From assembly GCA_934541205.1 (NCBI GenBank), contig CAKTDK010000027.1, positions 1-16,348 of the forward strand: a stretch of DNA of 16,348 nt, in the 5' to 3' direction. The notes beneath the pieces are model-generated. The model was not told where the DNA came from. It saw only the letters and a list, made by a program, of their open reading frames with translations, and ran no database searches. The translations under genes and the position numbers were made by a program. The DNA comes from an uncultured Eubacteriales bacterium. GTDB lineage: Bacteria; Bacillota; Clostridia; Oscillospirales; RGIG7773. Position 1 is the stretch's first letter; each line of letters begins with the position of its first letter. Shown piece after piece: positions 1-7,038 of the stretch.

Positions 1-21
1 AAAATATTTTCATCTTACTTT

Positions 22-684
22 TTAAAAATAAAAAAAGAGCAAAACTACATTAGTAATTTTGCTCTGTAAGTTGTTATTGTTTTCCATATCACTGTATTGA
101 GTTTGAATATTTGAAACATTACTGCTTTCAGGAATTGTTTTAGGTTTATCACCTATAATATCCATGCAAGAATCAATATGTCCGAGAGAGATTAGCCCAT
201 TTGAGTTGCGGAAATCCTTATAGAAGATTGATAAATTGCCCCACGGTGCATACTGACACAAATCGCCAACATCAGGGTCAAACTCGTTCGGCTCTCCCTC
301 TGTGTGAAGTTCATTATCCATATAAGCAATTTTTTCTATGCCATTGAAATCCTCAAAGGTGAGTTCAAGGGGGCAGCATATCATAAAGCACGTTAGCGGC
401 AGAGGTATCATATAAGGTTACATCAAATTCTTGTCCGTCTATTGTCAGTTTAACTTTTCGTTCTCCTTTTTCGGGTGTTTTCGGCGTTTCTGTATTACTT
501 AACGATGGCTCCGGCTCCTGCGAATTAGCCCATTGATTTTCTGAAACTTCTATGCTGTTTTGTATGTCCGACTGCTTCTGCCCGGAACTTCGCTCGGAAA
601 CAGACGGCTTCGTTTCTGCTTTGCACAGGTGGCAAGACCAAAACACAGCAGTAAACTTAAAAATAGTAAAATACCTTTTTTCAT
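22..684 (-). pseudogene. Cyclophilin-like fold lipoprotein, frameshifted
   Basis: Three reading frames join into one protein. The ATG at 684 opens a lipoprotein signal peptide (MKKGILLFLSLLLCFGLATC, lipobox LATC at residues 17-20). That frame must shift near 619-623, where one A seems missing after TGTGC, to reach an S/E/Q/P-rich linker and VKLTIDGQEFDVTLYD. A second shift in the five-base G run at 369-373 leads to LELTFEDFNGIEK...LGHIDSCMDIIGD. These pieces match the small bacterial cyclophilin-like family (Cyclophil_like), usually found as a lipoprotein or beside flavodoxins. Family resemblance stops near position 150. The last 43 or so residues are Asn/Ser-rich, lie in AT-rich DNA and run through the terminator. 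The start overlaps the DUF4405 stop (ATGA). Either a decayed gene or two homopolymer sequencing errors; the unusual C-terminus argues for real decay. Confidence 0.75.
25..65 (-). terminator. Rho-independent terminator of the flavodoxin operon
   Basis: AGAGCAAAA (36-44) pairs with TTTTGCTCT (57-65) as a 9-bp stem. On the minus strand the hairpin is followed by a run of T (complement of 25-35). It is the only strong terminator after the operon that starts at the MerR gene. The reading frame of the broken cyclophilin-like gene runs through it, which suggests that gene has lost its own stop codon. Confidence 0.75.
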
Positions 685-1373
685 TGCTGTTCCTTCGTTT
701 TCTTCTTAAATTTTCGTATGAGCTTTGTGCTGTAATGGGCGATAAAGATACAAAGTCCCATAAGTGCAAGATAATCCATATAAAACAAAACTTTCGGTTC
801 GCTGTAATCCAAAAATACGAACTCGCTTTTCAAAAACAGATAGGTAGGAAAATCTCTGCTGATAAACGCCCATACGCCATATCCGGCGATAGCCAATCCT
901 ATGATGAAAGCGATTATACTGCGGCTTTTTGCTTTGCTTTTTATCCCTGCCGCTTTTGGGGAAATTCCCAAAATCATATTCCAATGAAGTCCCAAATGTA
1001 AACTCATCAAAAGAAAACCCCAATATGCTCCGAGAATGTGAAGCCGGCGAGCCAAAGACATACCGCCGCTAAATGGCAGGAAATCAAACACATAACGGGA
1101 CATCACAATACCGCTATACATTTGAGCGAGCATAGAAACGAGTACAAGAAAATCAATGCAAAGCGTCAAAATACGAAGCACATTATATTTCCCTTTGAAT
1201 AGGGCTTTGTGCCAATGTCCGTTCAGAATGTGGTGAGCAATAAAAAGGAGCAACATTCCGGCGCCCACCCATTCGTGCAGTATTTCTCCCCAAAAATGAT
1301 AGCCCATTAAGAAAAGCAGGGCAATCGTCATAAAAACATCGACGGCTAATTTAATAACGGCTTTCGGTTTCAT
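681..1373 (-). CDS. DUF4405 cytochrome b-like integral membrane protein
   Basis: 230 residues with six predicted membrane helices (about 5-27, 34-50, 68-92, 110-133, 149-168, 193-216). Histidines sit where a membrane-bound haem b could be held: HH at 47-48 followed by NGHWHK, and in helix 4 RRLHILG and LHLGLHW. This pattern fits DUF4405, a family described as a flavinylation-associated cytochrome that passes electrons across the membrane to extracytosolic flavoproteins. Start ATG at 1373 overlaps the stop of the preceding gene by ATGA, with a GGTGGAG site just upstream. Beside two exported flavodoxin lipoproteins, the likely role is electron transfer from cytosol or quinone pool to the outer face. 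Haem binding is inferred from histidine placement only. Confidence 0.75.
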   Translation of the reverse strand: MKPKAVIKLAVDVFMTIALLFLMGYHFWGEILHEWVGAGMLLLFIAHHILNGHWHKALFKGKYNVLRILTLCIDFLVLVSMLAQMYSGIVMSRYVFDFLPFSGGMSLARRLHILGAYWGFLLMSLHLGLHWNMILGISPKAAGIKSKAKSRSIIAFIIGLAIAGYGVWAFISRDFPTYLFLKSEFVFLDYSEPKVLFYMDYLALMGLCIFIAHYSTKLIRKFKKKTKEQQ

Positions 1374-2056
1374 TGCTCCACCGCCTTACCTACGCAGGCA
1401 ATAGCGTTTAGGCTGCGGGGATAACCGATATAAGGCAGGCACTGCGAAACAACACGAATCAAAAAGTCTTTGTCATTTCCCATATTCATATTTCCTTTTG
1501 CGTGAGCGATCAGCTGCGGTTCACAACCGCCCTGCGCCACAAGAAAACAAAAGGTAATGAGTTCACGCTCGGAAAGATTAAGACCTTTTCGGGTATAGTA
1601 ATTGCCGAAGCAGTTTGCCGCAAGCCAGCGATTGATATGACCTGCTTTCCAGTCCTCTTTCATATGTTCGCCGAAGATTTCTACCTGTGTTTCAATTCCC
1701 TTTTCAAGTCGGTTTTCAAGGGTAGTGGTAGCCTGTCCGTCAAGGGACAGCGGAATCTTTTTCTCTGAAAAGATTTCATTGGTACAGTTCAGAAACGGCA
1801 ACATTCTGCCGTAGCCCAAATAATCGGTTGCCTGATAGACGATTTCTTTCACCATTACCGGAGTGATACCGTTTTCAAGTGCTTTCGGCAGCATTTCTTT
1901 ATATGCTTCTGCGCCGCCGCAGCCAATCAGTGTTGCTAAAATCGCCAGATAGCGGGTAGAAGGTTCTAATTGCTGATTTTCTTCGTTTATCACTTCTTCA
2001 AATGCAAAATGCTCAAAGCGTTCTGCAAATTCGGGGTCGGTGATATGTAAATCCAT
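1370..2056 (-). CDS. Carboxymuconolactone decarboxylase (CMD) family protein, two-domain
   Basis: 228 residues from the ATG at 2056, chosen because GAGGAG lies at proper spacing; an upstream TTG in the same frame lies on the ribosome site. Two CMD/AhpD-like helical repeats can be seen: residues about 30-100 (RYLAILATLIGCGGAEAYKE...) and about 140-225 (RELITFCFLVAQGGCEPQLIAH). The second keeps the G-C-x6-H signature (C178, H185). The first has C46 without an obvious partner histidine. Family members act as decarboxylases, peroxidase partners (CxxC in AhpD) or other oxidoreductases; there is no CxxC here, so AhpD-type peroxidase activity is unlikely. It lies between the aldo/keto reductase (14-nt gap) and the DUF4405 gene (ATGA overlap). 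Substrate unknown. Confidence 0.85.
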   Translation of the reverse strand: MDLHITDPEFAERFEHFAFEEVINEENQQLEPSTRYLAILATLIGCGGAEAYKEMLPKALENGITPVMVKEIVYQATDYLGYGRMLPFLNCTNEIFSEKKIPLSLDGQATTTLENRLEKGIETQVEIFGEHMKEDWKAGHINRWLAANCFGNYYTRKGLNLSERELITFCFLVAQGGCEPQLIAHAKGNMNMGNDKDFLIRVVSQCLPYIGYPRSLNAIACVGKAVEQ

Positions 2057-2070
2057 TTTAATTTCTCCTC

Positions 2071-3108
2071 TCAAATTTTTCTACTGCCGGTGGACCAGAC
2101 ATGCTTTTCCTTTGCGGCAGCAGGCGTATTTTGTGCCATAACGCCAACCAAGCTGTGTGGAATATACGGTTCTTCCAAATAAGTAATTTCTTCATTGCTT
2201 AAAGACAAATCCACCGCATTTGCCGCACCCTCAATGTGGTTGAGCTTCGTTGCACCCACAACGGGAGCAGCAACCTTTGTGAGCAGCCAAGCAAGAGAGA
2301 TTTCCGTCATAGAAATGCCGTACTTGTCGGCAAGCTGCGCCACACGGTCAATGATGATACCGTCCTGCTCGGCGGTAGCGTCGTATTTCAGATGTGCATA
2401 GCTGTCCTCCTGCAAACGCTTTGAGGTTTCACCGGGGCGTTTGGAAAGCCGTCCGCCTGCAAGTGCGCTGTACGGCGTCATTGCAATGTTTTCTTCCTTG
2501 CAGAGCTTTGCCATTTCCCGTTCTTCCTCTCGGAAGATTAGGTTATAATGTCCTTGTACCGATACGAATTTCGCAAAGCCTTCTTTTTCGGCAAGTGCAT
2601 TCGCCTTTGCAAGCTGATAGGCAAAACAGTTGGAAATACCAATATAACGAACTTTGCCAGATTTTACGGCGTTGTTTAAGCCCTCCATAATGTCGTAAAG
2701 GGGCGTATTATAATCCCACATATGGTAAATGTATAAATCCACATAATCCATACCGAGATTTTCAAGGCTCTTATCCAACATTTTTTCAATGTGCTGTTGT
2801 CCTGTGATCCCCGTTTCAATTTCCTCATTAGTACGAGGCAGGAACTTTGTTGCGATTACAACATCATCACGCTTTGCAAAATCCCGAACCGCTCTGCCGA
2901 GGTACTGCTCGCTTGTGCCGCTTTGATAGGCGATTGCTGTATCAAAGAAGTTGACACCAAGCTCCAAGCCTTTTTTGATAATTTCACGGGAATGTTCTTC
3001 ATCAACCGTCCAACTATGCTGGCCGTTTCCTGCTTCTCCGAATCCCATACACCCCATGCAAATACGAGATATATTGAGGTCTGAATTTCCTAATTTTGTG
3101 TACTCCAT
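2071..3108 (-). CDS. Aldo/keto reductase
   Basis: 345 residues from the ATG at 3108, which has AAGGAG 8 nt upstream; the frame extends farther upstream but those codons overlap the tautomerase remnant. A full (beta/alpha)8 aldo/keto reductase with the catalytic tetrad in place: D56 and Y61 (FFDTAIAY), K88 (TKFLPR) and H129 (DLYIYHMWDY). The C-terminal GATKLNHIEGAANAVD segment fits the NADP(H) 2'-phosphate loop. It resembles the IolS/YajO-type reductases that reduce aldehydes or ketones with NADPH in the cytosol. Its substrate cannot be told from sequence. Position between the tautomerase remnant and the CMD protein suggests a shared pathway for a small carbonyl or quinone-like compound. Confidence 0.95.
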   Translation of the reverse strand: MEYTKLGNSDLNISRICMGCMGFGEAGNGQHSWTVDEEHSREIIKKGLELGVNFFDTAIAYQSGTSEQYLGRAVRDFAKRDDVVIATKFLPRTNEEIETGITGQQHIEKMLDKSLENLGMDYVDLYIYHMWDYNTPLYDIMEGLNNAVKSGKVRYIGISNCFAYQLAKANALAEKEGFAKFVSVQGHYNLIFREEEREMAKLCKEENIAMTPYSALAGGRLSKRPGETSKRLQEDSYAHLKYDATAEQDGIIIDRVAQLADKYGISMTEISLAWLLTKVAAPVVGATKLNHIEGAANAVDLSLSNEEITYLEEPYIPHSLVGVMAQNTPAAAKEKHVWSTGSRKI

Positions 3109-3119
3109 AAAAAATCTCC

Positions 3120-3321
3120 TTATACACCCGTCGCTACATATATCTTCTTGTCTTTCAAGCGTTCCATATGAACAGTCCATTCTTCCTTTGCGACATCTTC
3201 AATCCACACCGAAACGAATTTTTTATCAATGTTCAGTTCCTTTGCCAAGAACTGCCGGACCTATCTCTTTTTTAGCCGTATCATCCCGTCCGGGAATCAT
3301 TGTAATATCAATATGCGGCAT
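3120..3321 (-). pseudogene. 4-oxalocrotonate tautomerase-family protein, disrupted
   Basis: The ATG at 3321 opens MPHIDITMIPGRDDTAKKEI in one frame. The family continuation RQFLAKELNID...FVSVWIEDVAKEEW is in another frame, ending at the TAA 3120-3122. The N-terminal MPHIDI (Pro after the initiator Met as catalytic base), an Arg at position 12 and the LNID-KKFVSV-IEDV block are typical of 60-75-residue 4-OT tautomerases. The 202-nt span is not a multiple of three. About four residues expected between KKEI and RQFLA are missing, consistent with a small deletion of about 11 nt rather than a single-base error. The N-terminal frame alone would end after about 30 residues. It sits in line with the operon, its stop abutting the ribosome site of the aldo/keto reductase. 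Confidence 0.75.
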
Positions 3322-3332
3322 AAAATTTTCTC

Positions 3333-3920
3333 TTATCTGTTTTGCTCCAACATCTTTTTTACTTCACAGGGATTTCCGCAGGCAACGGCATTTGCCGGAA
3401 TAGATTTTGTAACCACGCTTCCTCCACCGATCACAGTATTATCTCCAATAGTGACACCCGGCAGAATAATCGTTCCGCCGCCAATCCAAACATTGTTTCC
3501 TATCACTACGGGAACCGTTTGTGTGCGGATTGCCTGTTTGCCGCTTTTATCTGTGTAAATACGCTCGATTGCCTCAATCGGGTGAACAGCGGTATAAATT
3601 TTAACGTCAGGGCCTATCAAAGTATTATCACCGATTGTGATTTTGCCTGTATCTAAAAAGGTGCAATTTATATTAATAAGGCTTCCTGCACCGAGAAAAA
3701 TATTGCAGCCGTAATTCACCCAAATCGGTTGATTGACACGGGCATTCTCGCCGCAGGAACCAAACAGCAAATGAATGATTTGATTTCGCAGTTCCATATT
3801 TTCAGCGGGCAGGCTGTTATATACACGCATAAGGTCTTTGGCACGATTGCTCAAACGACGAAGCTCTGAATCCCTTGTATCATAAAACTCGCCGCAGAGC
3901 ATTTTTTCTTTTTCCGTCAT
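3333..3920 (-). CDS. Sugar O-acetyltransferase (maltose/galactoside acetyltransferase type)
   Basis: 195 residues. An N-terminal Mac domain (about 1-55, MTEKEKMLCGEFYDTRDSEL...) precedes a left-handed parallel beta-helix of hexapeptide repeats (about 60-185; VWIGGGTIILPGVTIG, NTVIGGGSVV). The catalytic histidine is H113 in YTAVHPIEA. Family members transfer acetyl from acetyl-CoA to the 6-hydroxyl of maltose, galactosides or related sugars in the cytosol, as trimers. GAGGAAA precedes the ATG at 3920. It lies 15 nt after the cytosolic flavodoxin stop, so it is in the operon, but it has no evident redox role. It may be cargo or modify a ligand or metabolite. Confidence 0.93.
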   Translation of the reverse strand: MTEKEKMLCGEFYDTRDSELRRLSNRAKDLMRVYNSLPAENMELRNQIIHLLFGSCGENARVNQPIWVNYGCNIFLGAGSLININCTFLDTGKITIGDNTLIGPDVKIYTAVHPIEAIERIYTDKSGKQAIRTQTVPVVIGNNVWIGGGTIILPGVTIGDNTVIGGGSVVTKSIPANAVACGNPCEVKKMLEQNR

Positions 3921-3935
3921 AAATTTCCTCTTTGC

Positions 3936-4403
3936 TTAAAACCTTTTTACCCAATCTTCAAGTTCCCGATCTGAAACACGGTTCAACATTTTGCCTTTCT
4001 CCCAGTTTGCAGTCGGGCAGAGCAGTTTCAGTACTTCTACGGTCTTACCCATTCCGCTGCCGCCGCTGGTAGCAAAGGGAACAATGGTCTTTCCCGAAAA
4101 ATCATAGCTTTCCACAAAGGTATTGATTATGGTGGGCGCAACATACCACCAAATCGGGAAACCGATAAACACGGTGTCGTAGTCACTCATATTCGATACC
4201 TTTTCCGCAATTTCAGGACGAGAGTTAGGATTGCTCATTTCAACAGAACTGCGGCTTTTTTTGTTCGTCCAGTCAAGGTCGGCACAGGTGTACGGTGTTT
4301 CGGGTTTAATCTCAAATAAATCCGCACCTGCCGCCTTTGCCAAACGCTCGGCGGCGGCTTTTGTAACACCGCTTGCCGAAAAATATGCTACAAGTTTTTT
4401 CAT
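3936..4403 (-). CDS. Flavodoxin, cytosolic
   Basis: 155 residues from the ATG at 4403, preceded by GGAGGAG; the frame opens farther upstream but those codons lie inside the previous gene. No signal peptide. The N-terminal KKLVAYFSASGVTK (residues 2-15) is the FMN phosphate loop. GFPIWWYVAP and FATSGGSGMG are the two loops that sandwich the isoalloxazine ring. It belongs to the short flavodoxin group (Flavodoxin_4) common in gut Clostridia and Bacteroides next to aldo/keto reductases. It is homologous to the flavodoxin domains of the two preceding lipoproteins and is the only one without an export signal, so it could be the cytosolic partner of the pair. Confidence 0.92.
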   Translation of the reverse strand: MKKLVAYFSASGVTKAAAERLAKAAGADLFEIKPETPYTCADLDWTNKKSRSSVEMSNPNSRPEIAEKVSNMSDYDTVFIGFPIWWYVAPTIINTFVESYDFSGKTIVPFATSGGSGMGKTVEVLKLLCPTANWEKGKMLNRVSDRELEDWVKRF

Positions 4404-4425
4404 ATATAAAACTCCTCCGATTTCA

Positions 4426-5877
4426 TCAATTTGCTTCAATATTGTTCTTTTCAAGCCAATCGGTAACATCACTCGAAAGCTCCGAGCCGCCCGAATAGTG
4501 AATAGAAAGAGATTCACCCATTGCGGCGTTTGGCGCAAGTTTAGCGATAGCCGTTAAGCTCTGTCCAAAACGTCCGCCGCCGTGAGAGCAGAACGGAATG
4601 ATCGTTTTACCAGAAAAATCATATTCTTCAAGGAAAGAAGCAATCGGCATAGGAATAGAAGCCCACCAGTTGGGATAACCGATCATAACGGTGTCATACT
4701 CGTCCATATTATCTACATGACCTGCAAGTTCCGGGCGGGCCTGTGCGTTCTGATCTCGCTGTGCTTCGTCCAAAACGGTGTTGTAATCACTTGAATATGG
4801 ATTTACCAGTGTGATTTCAAACAAATCTGCGCCTGTCTGACGCTGGATTTCTTCGGCAACGCCTTTTGTATTGCCGCCCCACGAGAAATACGCAATTAGT
4901 ATTTTCCCGCTTTCTGAATTGCTGTTATGCTGCGCTCCCGTACTCGGCACGCTGCCCGCACCAGGAGCCGCATTTAATACCAAACGAATACCGAGATTAA
5001 AGCTGCCTTTATTCTGTTCCAGTGTGGCTCGGTAAGCAGAGCGCATATTTTTAGCAAAATCGTTCCAGCCTCCGCCACGATAAACCCGCAGCGTGCCGGA
5101 AGTGGGACCAGCGGGGTCGGTTTGTTCATCGGTTGGATATTCACCGTAATAGTCCCATACCCATTCGCTTACATTTCCGTGCATATTGTAAAGACCATAG
5201 GGGTTTTCTGAAAAACTATCCACCGGAACGGTAGTTTGTCTGTATTCGCCGGGTTTTATCTCTAAATTTCCCTGAGAAAAATAGTTGTCCTCGATTTCAT
5301 ACGGATAATGACCGTAATAGTTTGCGTCCTCGGCACTTGGAGAGTTTTCCATATAAAACGGTGTTGCCGTTCCGGCTCGGCAGGCATATTCCCATTCGGC
5401 TTCGGTGGGCAGGCGATAGCCGTTTGCGCTTCTGTCCCAAGAAACATTCTGACCGTCGATTGTATAGACCGGGGTTAAGCCGTCCTTTTCACTTCGGGCA
5501 TTGCAATAAGCTACTGCGTCAAGCCAAGAGATATTTTCAAGCGGCAGATTATCCCCTTTGAAATTGCTCGGATTATCGCCTGTGATTTCCTCATATTCCT
5601 TTTGCGTCAGCTCGTATTTGCTCATATAGAAATCGCTGACTGTAACCGAGTGCTGCGTTTCATCAGCACTGCGCCACGCTTCGGAATCGTGGCTGCCCAT
5701 TTGGAATGAACCGCCTTTAATTAAAACAAAGTTTTCGGGTACTTGCATATCTGTTACCTCCAAAGAATTTCTTGCAGGTGGCTGGTCTGAACTTGTGTCA
5801 GATTTTTCTGGCTGACTGCAAGCCGCCAGAGAAAAAATGAGGGAAAGCAATAAAATCAGAGATACAATTTTCTTCAT
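4426..5877 (-). CDS. Lipoprotein fusing an FGE-like (SUMF1/PvdO) domain to a flavodoxin domain
   Basis: 483 residues. Lipoprotein signal peptide 1-20 (lipobox LAAC, C20), then a short linker. Residues about 48-302 form an FGE-sulfatase/PvdO-type domain: LIKGGSFQMGS, YELTQKEYEE, YRLPTEAEWEYACRAG, GLYNMHGNVSEWVWD, VYRGGGWND, NLGIRLV. Residues 324-480 are a flavodoxin domain (KILIAYFSWGGNTKG FMN loop, GYPNWWASIPMP, CSHGGGRFG). True formylglycine-generating enzymes bind Cu(I) with two cysteines near the C-terminal end of the domain. Here no cysteine occurs between residues 167 and 429, so oxidase activity is unlikely and the domain may bind a ligand or partner. AGGAGGT precedes the ATG at 5877, 11 nt after the previous stop. 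Anchored on the outer face of the membrane. Confidence 0.9.
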   Translation of the reverse strand: MKKIVSLILLLSLIFSLAACSQPEKSDTSSDQPPARNSLEVTDMQVPENFVLIKGGSFQMGSHDSEAWRSADETQHSVTVSDFYMSKYELTQKEYEEITGDNPSNFKGDNLPLENISWLDAVAYCNARSEKDGLTPVYTIDGQNVSWDRSANGYRLPTEAEWEYACRAGTATPFYMENSPSAEDANYYGHYPYEIEDNYFSQGNLEIKPGEYRQTTVPVDSFSENPYGLYNMHGNVSEWVWDYYGEYPTDEQTDPAGPTSGTLRVYRGGGWNDFAKNMRSAYRATLEQNKGSFNLGIRLVLNAAPGAGSVPSTGAQHNSNSESGKILIAYFSWGGNTKGVAEEIQRQTGADLFEITLVNPYSSDYNTVLDEAQRDQNAQARPELAGHVDNMDEYDTVMIGYPNWWASIPMPIASFLEEYDFSGKTIIPFCSHGGGRFGQSLTAIAKLAPNAAMGESLSIHYSGGSELSSDVTDWLEKNNIEAN

Positions 5878-5888
5878 AAAATGACCTC

Positions 5889-6569
5889 CTATTTTGCAAG
5901 TCCGATGTCATTTAGCCATTCGCTGACCGCATTATCGGGATTGGACGATGAACCGCTGCCGATATGAAGTCCCTCGGTTACCGTTGCGTTCGGTTCAAGG
6001 GATTTTACCTCATTTACCGTATTAGAAAGTCCACTACCTCCGCTGGTGCAAAACAGAGCTACCGTCTTGCCAGACAGGTCGTAAGTATCGAAAAATGTAT
6101 AGAGAATCATCGGCATATCTCCCCACCAGTTCGGAAATCCTACATAGATGACATCATAATCGTTGATATTATCAATACTGCCGGAGATTGCAGGGCGCGC
6201 GTTGTTTCGCTGTTCCTCCTGTGCCAAATCCACAACAGTATCATAATCGTCACTATACGGAGTTTCGGGTTTGATCTCAAAAATATCGGAATCTGTTTGG
6301 CTCTGAATAGACTTGGCGACATTTTCGGTATTGCCCGACCAAGAGAAATAGACAACCAATGATTTTGTTCCTGCTTCAGTAGGCTCGGAATCCGGGGCGG
6401 TCGGTTCAGAAGAAACGCTTGGATTCTCCGAATCCTCGGTTAAAGAAGAACTCGGCTCGCCACTTTGCAGTGCAGGTGAGGAAGAATCTCCGCTGTTTGT
6501 GCCTCTGCTACACGCTGCCAAAGAGAACAGCAGGGTAAGAACCATAAGAATTGAAAATACCTTTTTCAT
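5889..6569 (-). CDS. Flavodoxin lipoprotein, extracytoplasmic
   Basis: 226 residues from the ATG at 6569, preceded by AAAGGAG; an in-frame TTG six codons upstream overlaps that site and is rejected. Signal peptide 1-20 ends in LAAC (C20), predicting lipid attachment on the outer membrane face. A flexible Ser/Glu/Pro/Thr-rich linker spans about 21-68. The flavodoxin domain (69-223) shows LVVYFSWSGNTENVA (FMN phosphate loop), VGFPNWWGDMPM and FCTSGGSGLSN. Its flavodoxin part is closely similar to that of the downstream fusion lipoprotein, suggesting a tandem duplication. First enzyme gene after the MerR regulator, 23 nt from its stop. Likely carries electrons outside the membrane; donor and acceptor are not shown by the sequence. 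Confidence 0.92.
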   Translation of the reverse strand: MKKVFSILMVLTLLFSLAACSRGTNSGDSSSPALQSGEPSSSLTEDSENPSVSSEPTAPDSEPTEAGTKSLVVYFSWSGNTENVAKSIQSQTDSDIFEIKPETPYSDDYDTVVDLAQEEQRNNARPAISGSIDNINDYDVIYVGFPNWWGDMPMILYTFFDTYDLSGKTVALFCTSGGSGLSNTVNEVKSLEPNATVTEGLHIGSGSSSNPDNAVSEWLNDIGLAK

Positions 6570-6592
6570 TGTGAAAACTCCTTTCAAGTTGA

Positions 6593-6946
6593 TTATTCTT
6601 TGTTTTCTTTTTGTATTTCAAACCGAAGATAATCTAAGCGATCTAATTGTTTTTCCTTAAAGTGAATTTCGTCCAGCGTCCCAAGTCTTTTTTCGCACAG
6701 CATTTTCAGCCGTTCTTTCTCGGTTGACTTTCCTTTCAAAAGCAACTGCATATATTTTTTCACCTCATCATTTGTAAAGCCGATGTCGTGAAGCGTCATA
6801 ATGGTGCTTAATCGTTCAATATCACTTTCATCATAATGCCAAGAACCCATTATTTTTTTGACTTCGCTGCACAGCCCCCAGCTTTCATATTCCTGCAAGA
6901 TTTTAATGGGGATTTTATATCGTTCACTCGCTTCGTTGATTGTCAT
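6593..6946 (-). CDS. MerR-family transcriptional regulator
   Basis: 117 residues. N-terminal winged helix (about 1-68): MTINEASERYKIPIKILQEYE, then the wing with WHYDESDIERLSTI and LHDIGFTNDEVKKYMQLL. A charged helix at about 72-117 fits the dimerising coiled coil. There is no effector-binding domain beyond it and no cysteine cluster for metal sensing, so the inducer is unknown. AGAAAGGAAG precedes the ATG at 6946. It is the first gene of the flavodoxin operon and probably regulates it and itself from the promoter at 7006-7034. Confidence 0.88.
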   Translation of the reverse strand: MTINEASERYKIPIKILQEYESWGLCSEVKKIMGSWHYDESDIERLSTIMTLHDIGFTNDEVKKYMQLLLKGKSTEKERLKMLCEKRLGTLDEIHFKEKQLDRLDYLRFEIQKENKE

Positions 6947-6970
6947 TTCAAACTTCCTTTCTGATAAGGA

Positions 6971-7005
6971 TAAAAAATAAAGATGCTCCGTCTTGGAACA
7001 CCTTT
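6971..7005 (-). terminator. Terminator of the LysR gene
   Basis: On the minus strand AAAGGTGTTCC (complement of 6995-7005) pairs with GGAGCATCTTT (complement of 6979-6989) as an 11-bp stem with two G-U wobbles and a 5-nt loop. A T-rich run follows (complement of 6971-6978). It lies between the LysR stop and the MerR start. The MerR promoter is just upstream of it and would start inside the first arm. Confidence 0.65.
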
Positions 7006-7034
7006 ATTATAAATCCAGCTATTTGAAATGTCTA
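7006..7034 (-). promoter_or_regulatory. Promoter of the MerR/flavodoxin operon
   Basis: TAGACA (complement of 7029-7034), a 17-nt spacer, then TATAAT (complement of 7006-7011), a near-consensus sigma-70/SigA promoter. It begins 5 nt after the LysR stop. The expected transcript start, about 6998-6999, is within the first arm of the terminator hairpin. The 17-nt spacer differs from the 19-20 nt of classical MerR-activated promoters, so activation by DNA untwisting is not evident; repression is possible. Confidence 0.65.
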
Positions 7035-7038
7035 ATAC

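Noticed and set aside
4404..4538. Upstream 45-codon extension of the cytosolic flavodoxin
   Set aside because: It overlaps the end of the FGE-flavodoxin gene. The ATG at 4403 has GGAGGAG and starts the flavodoxin fold.
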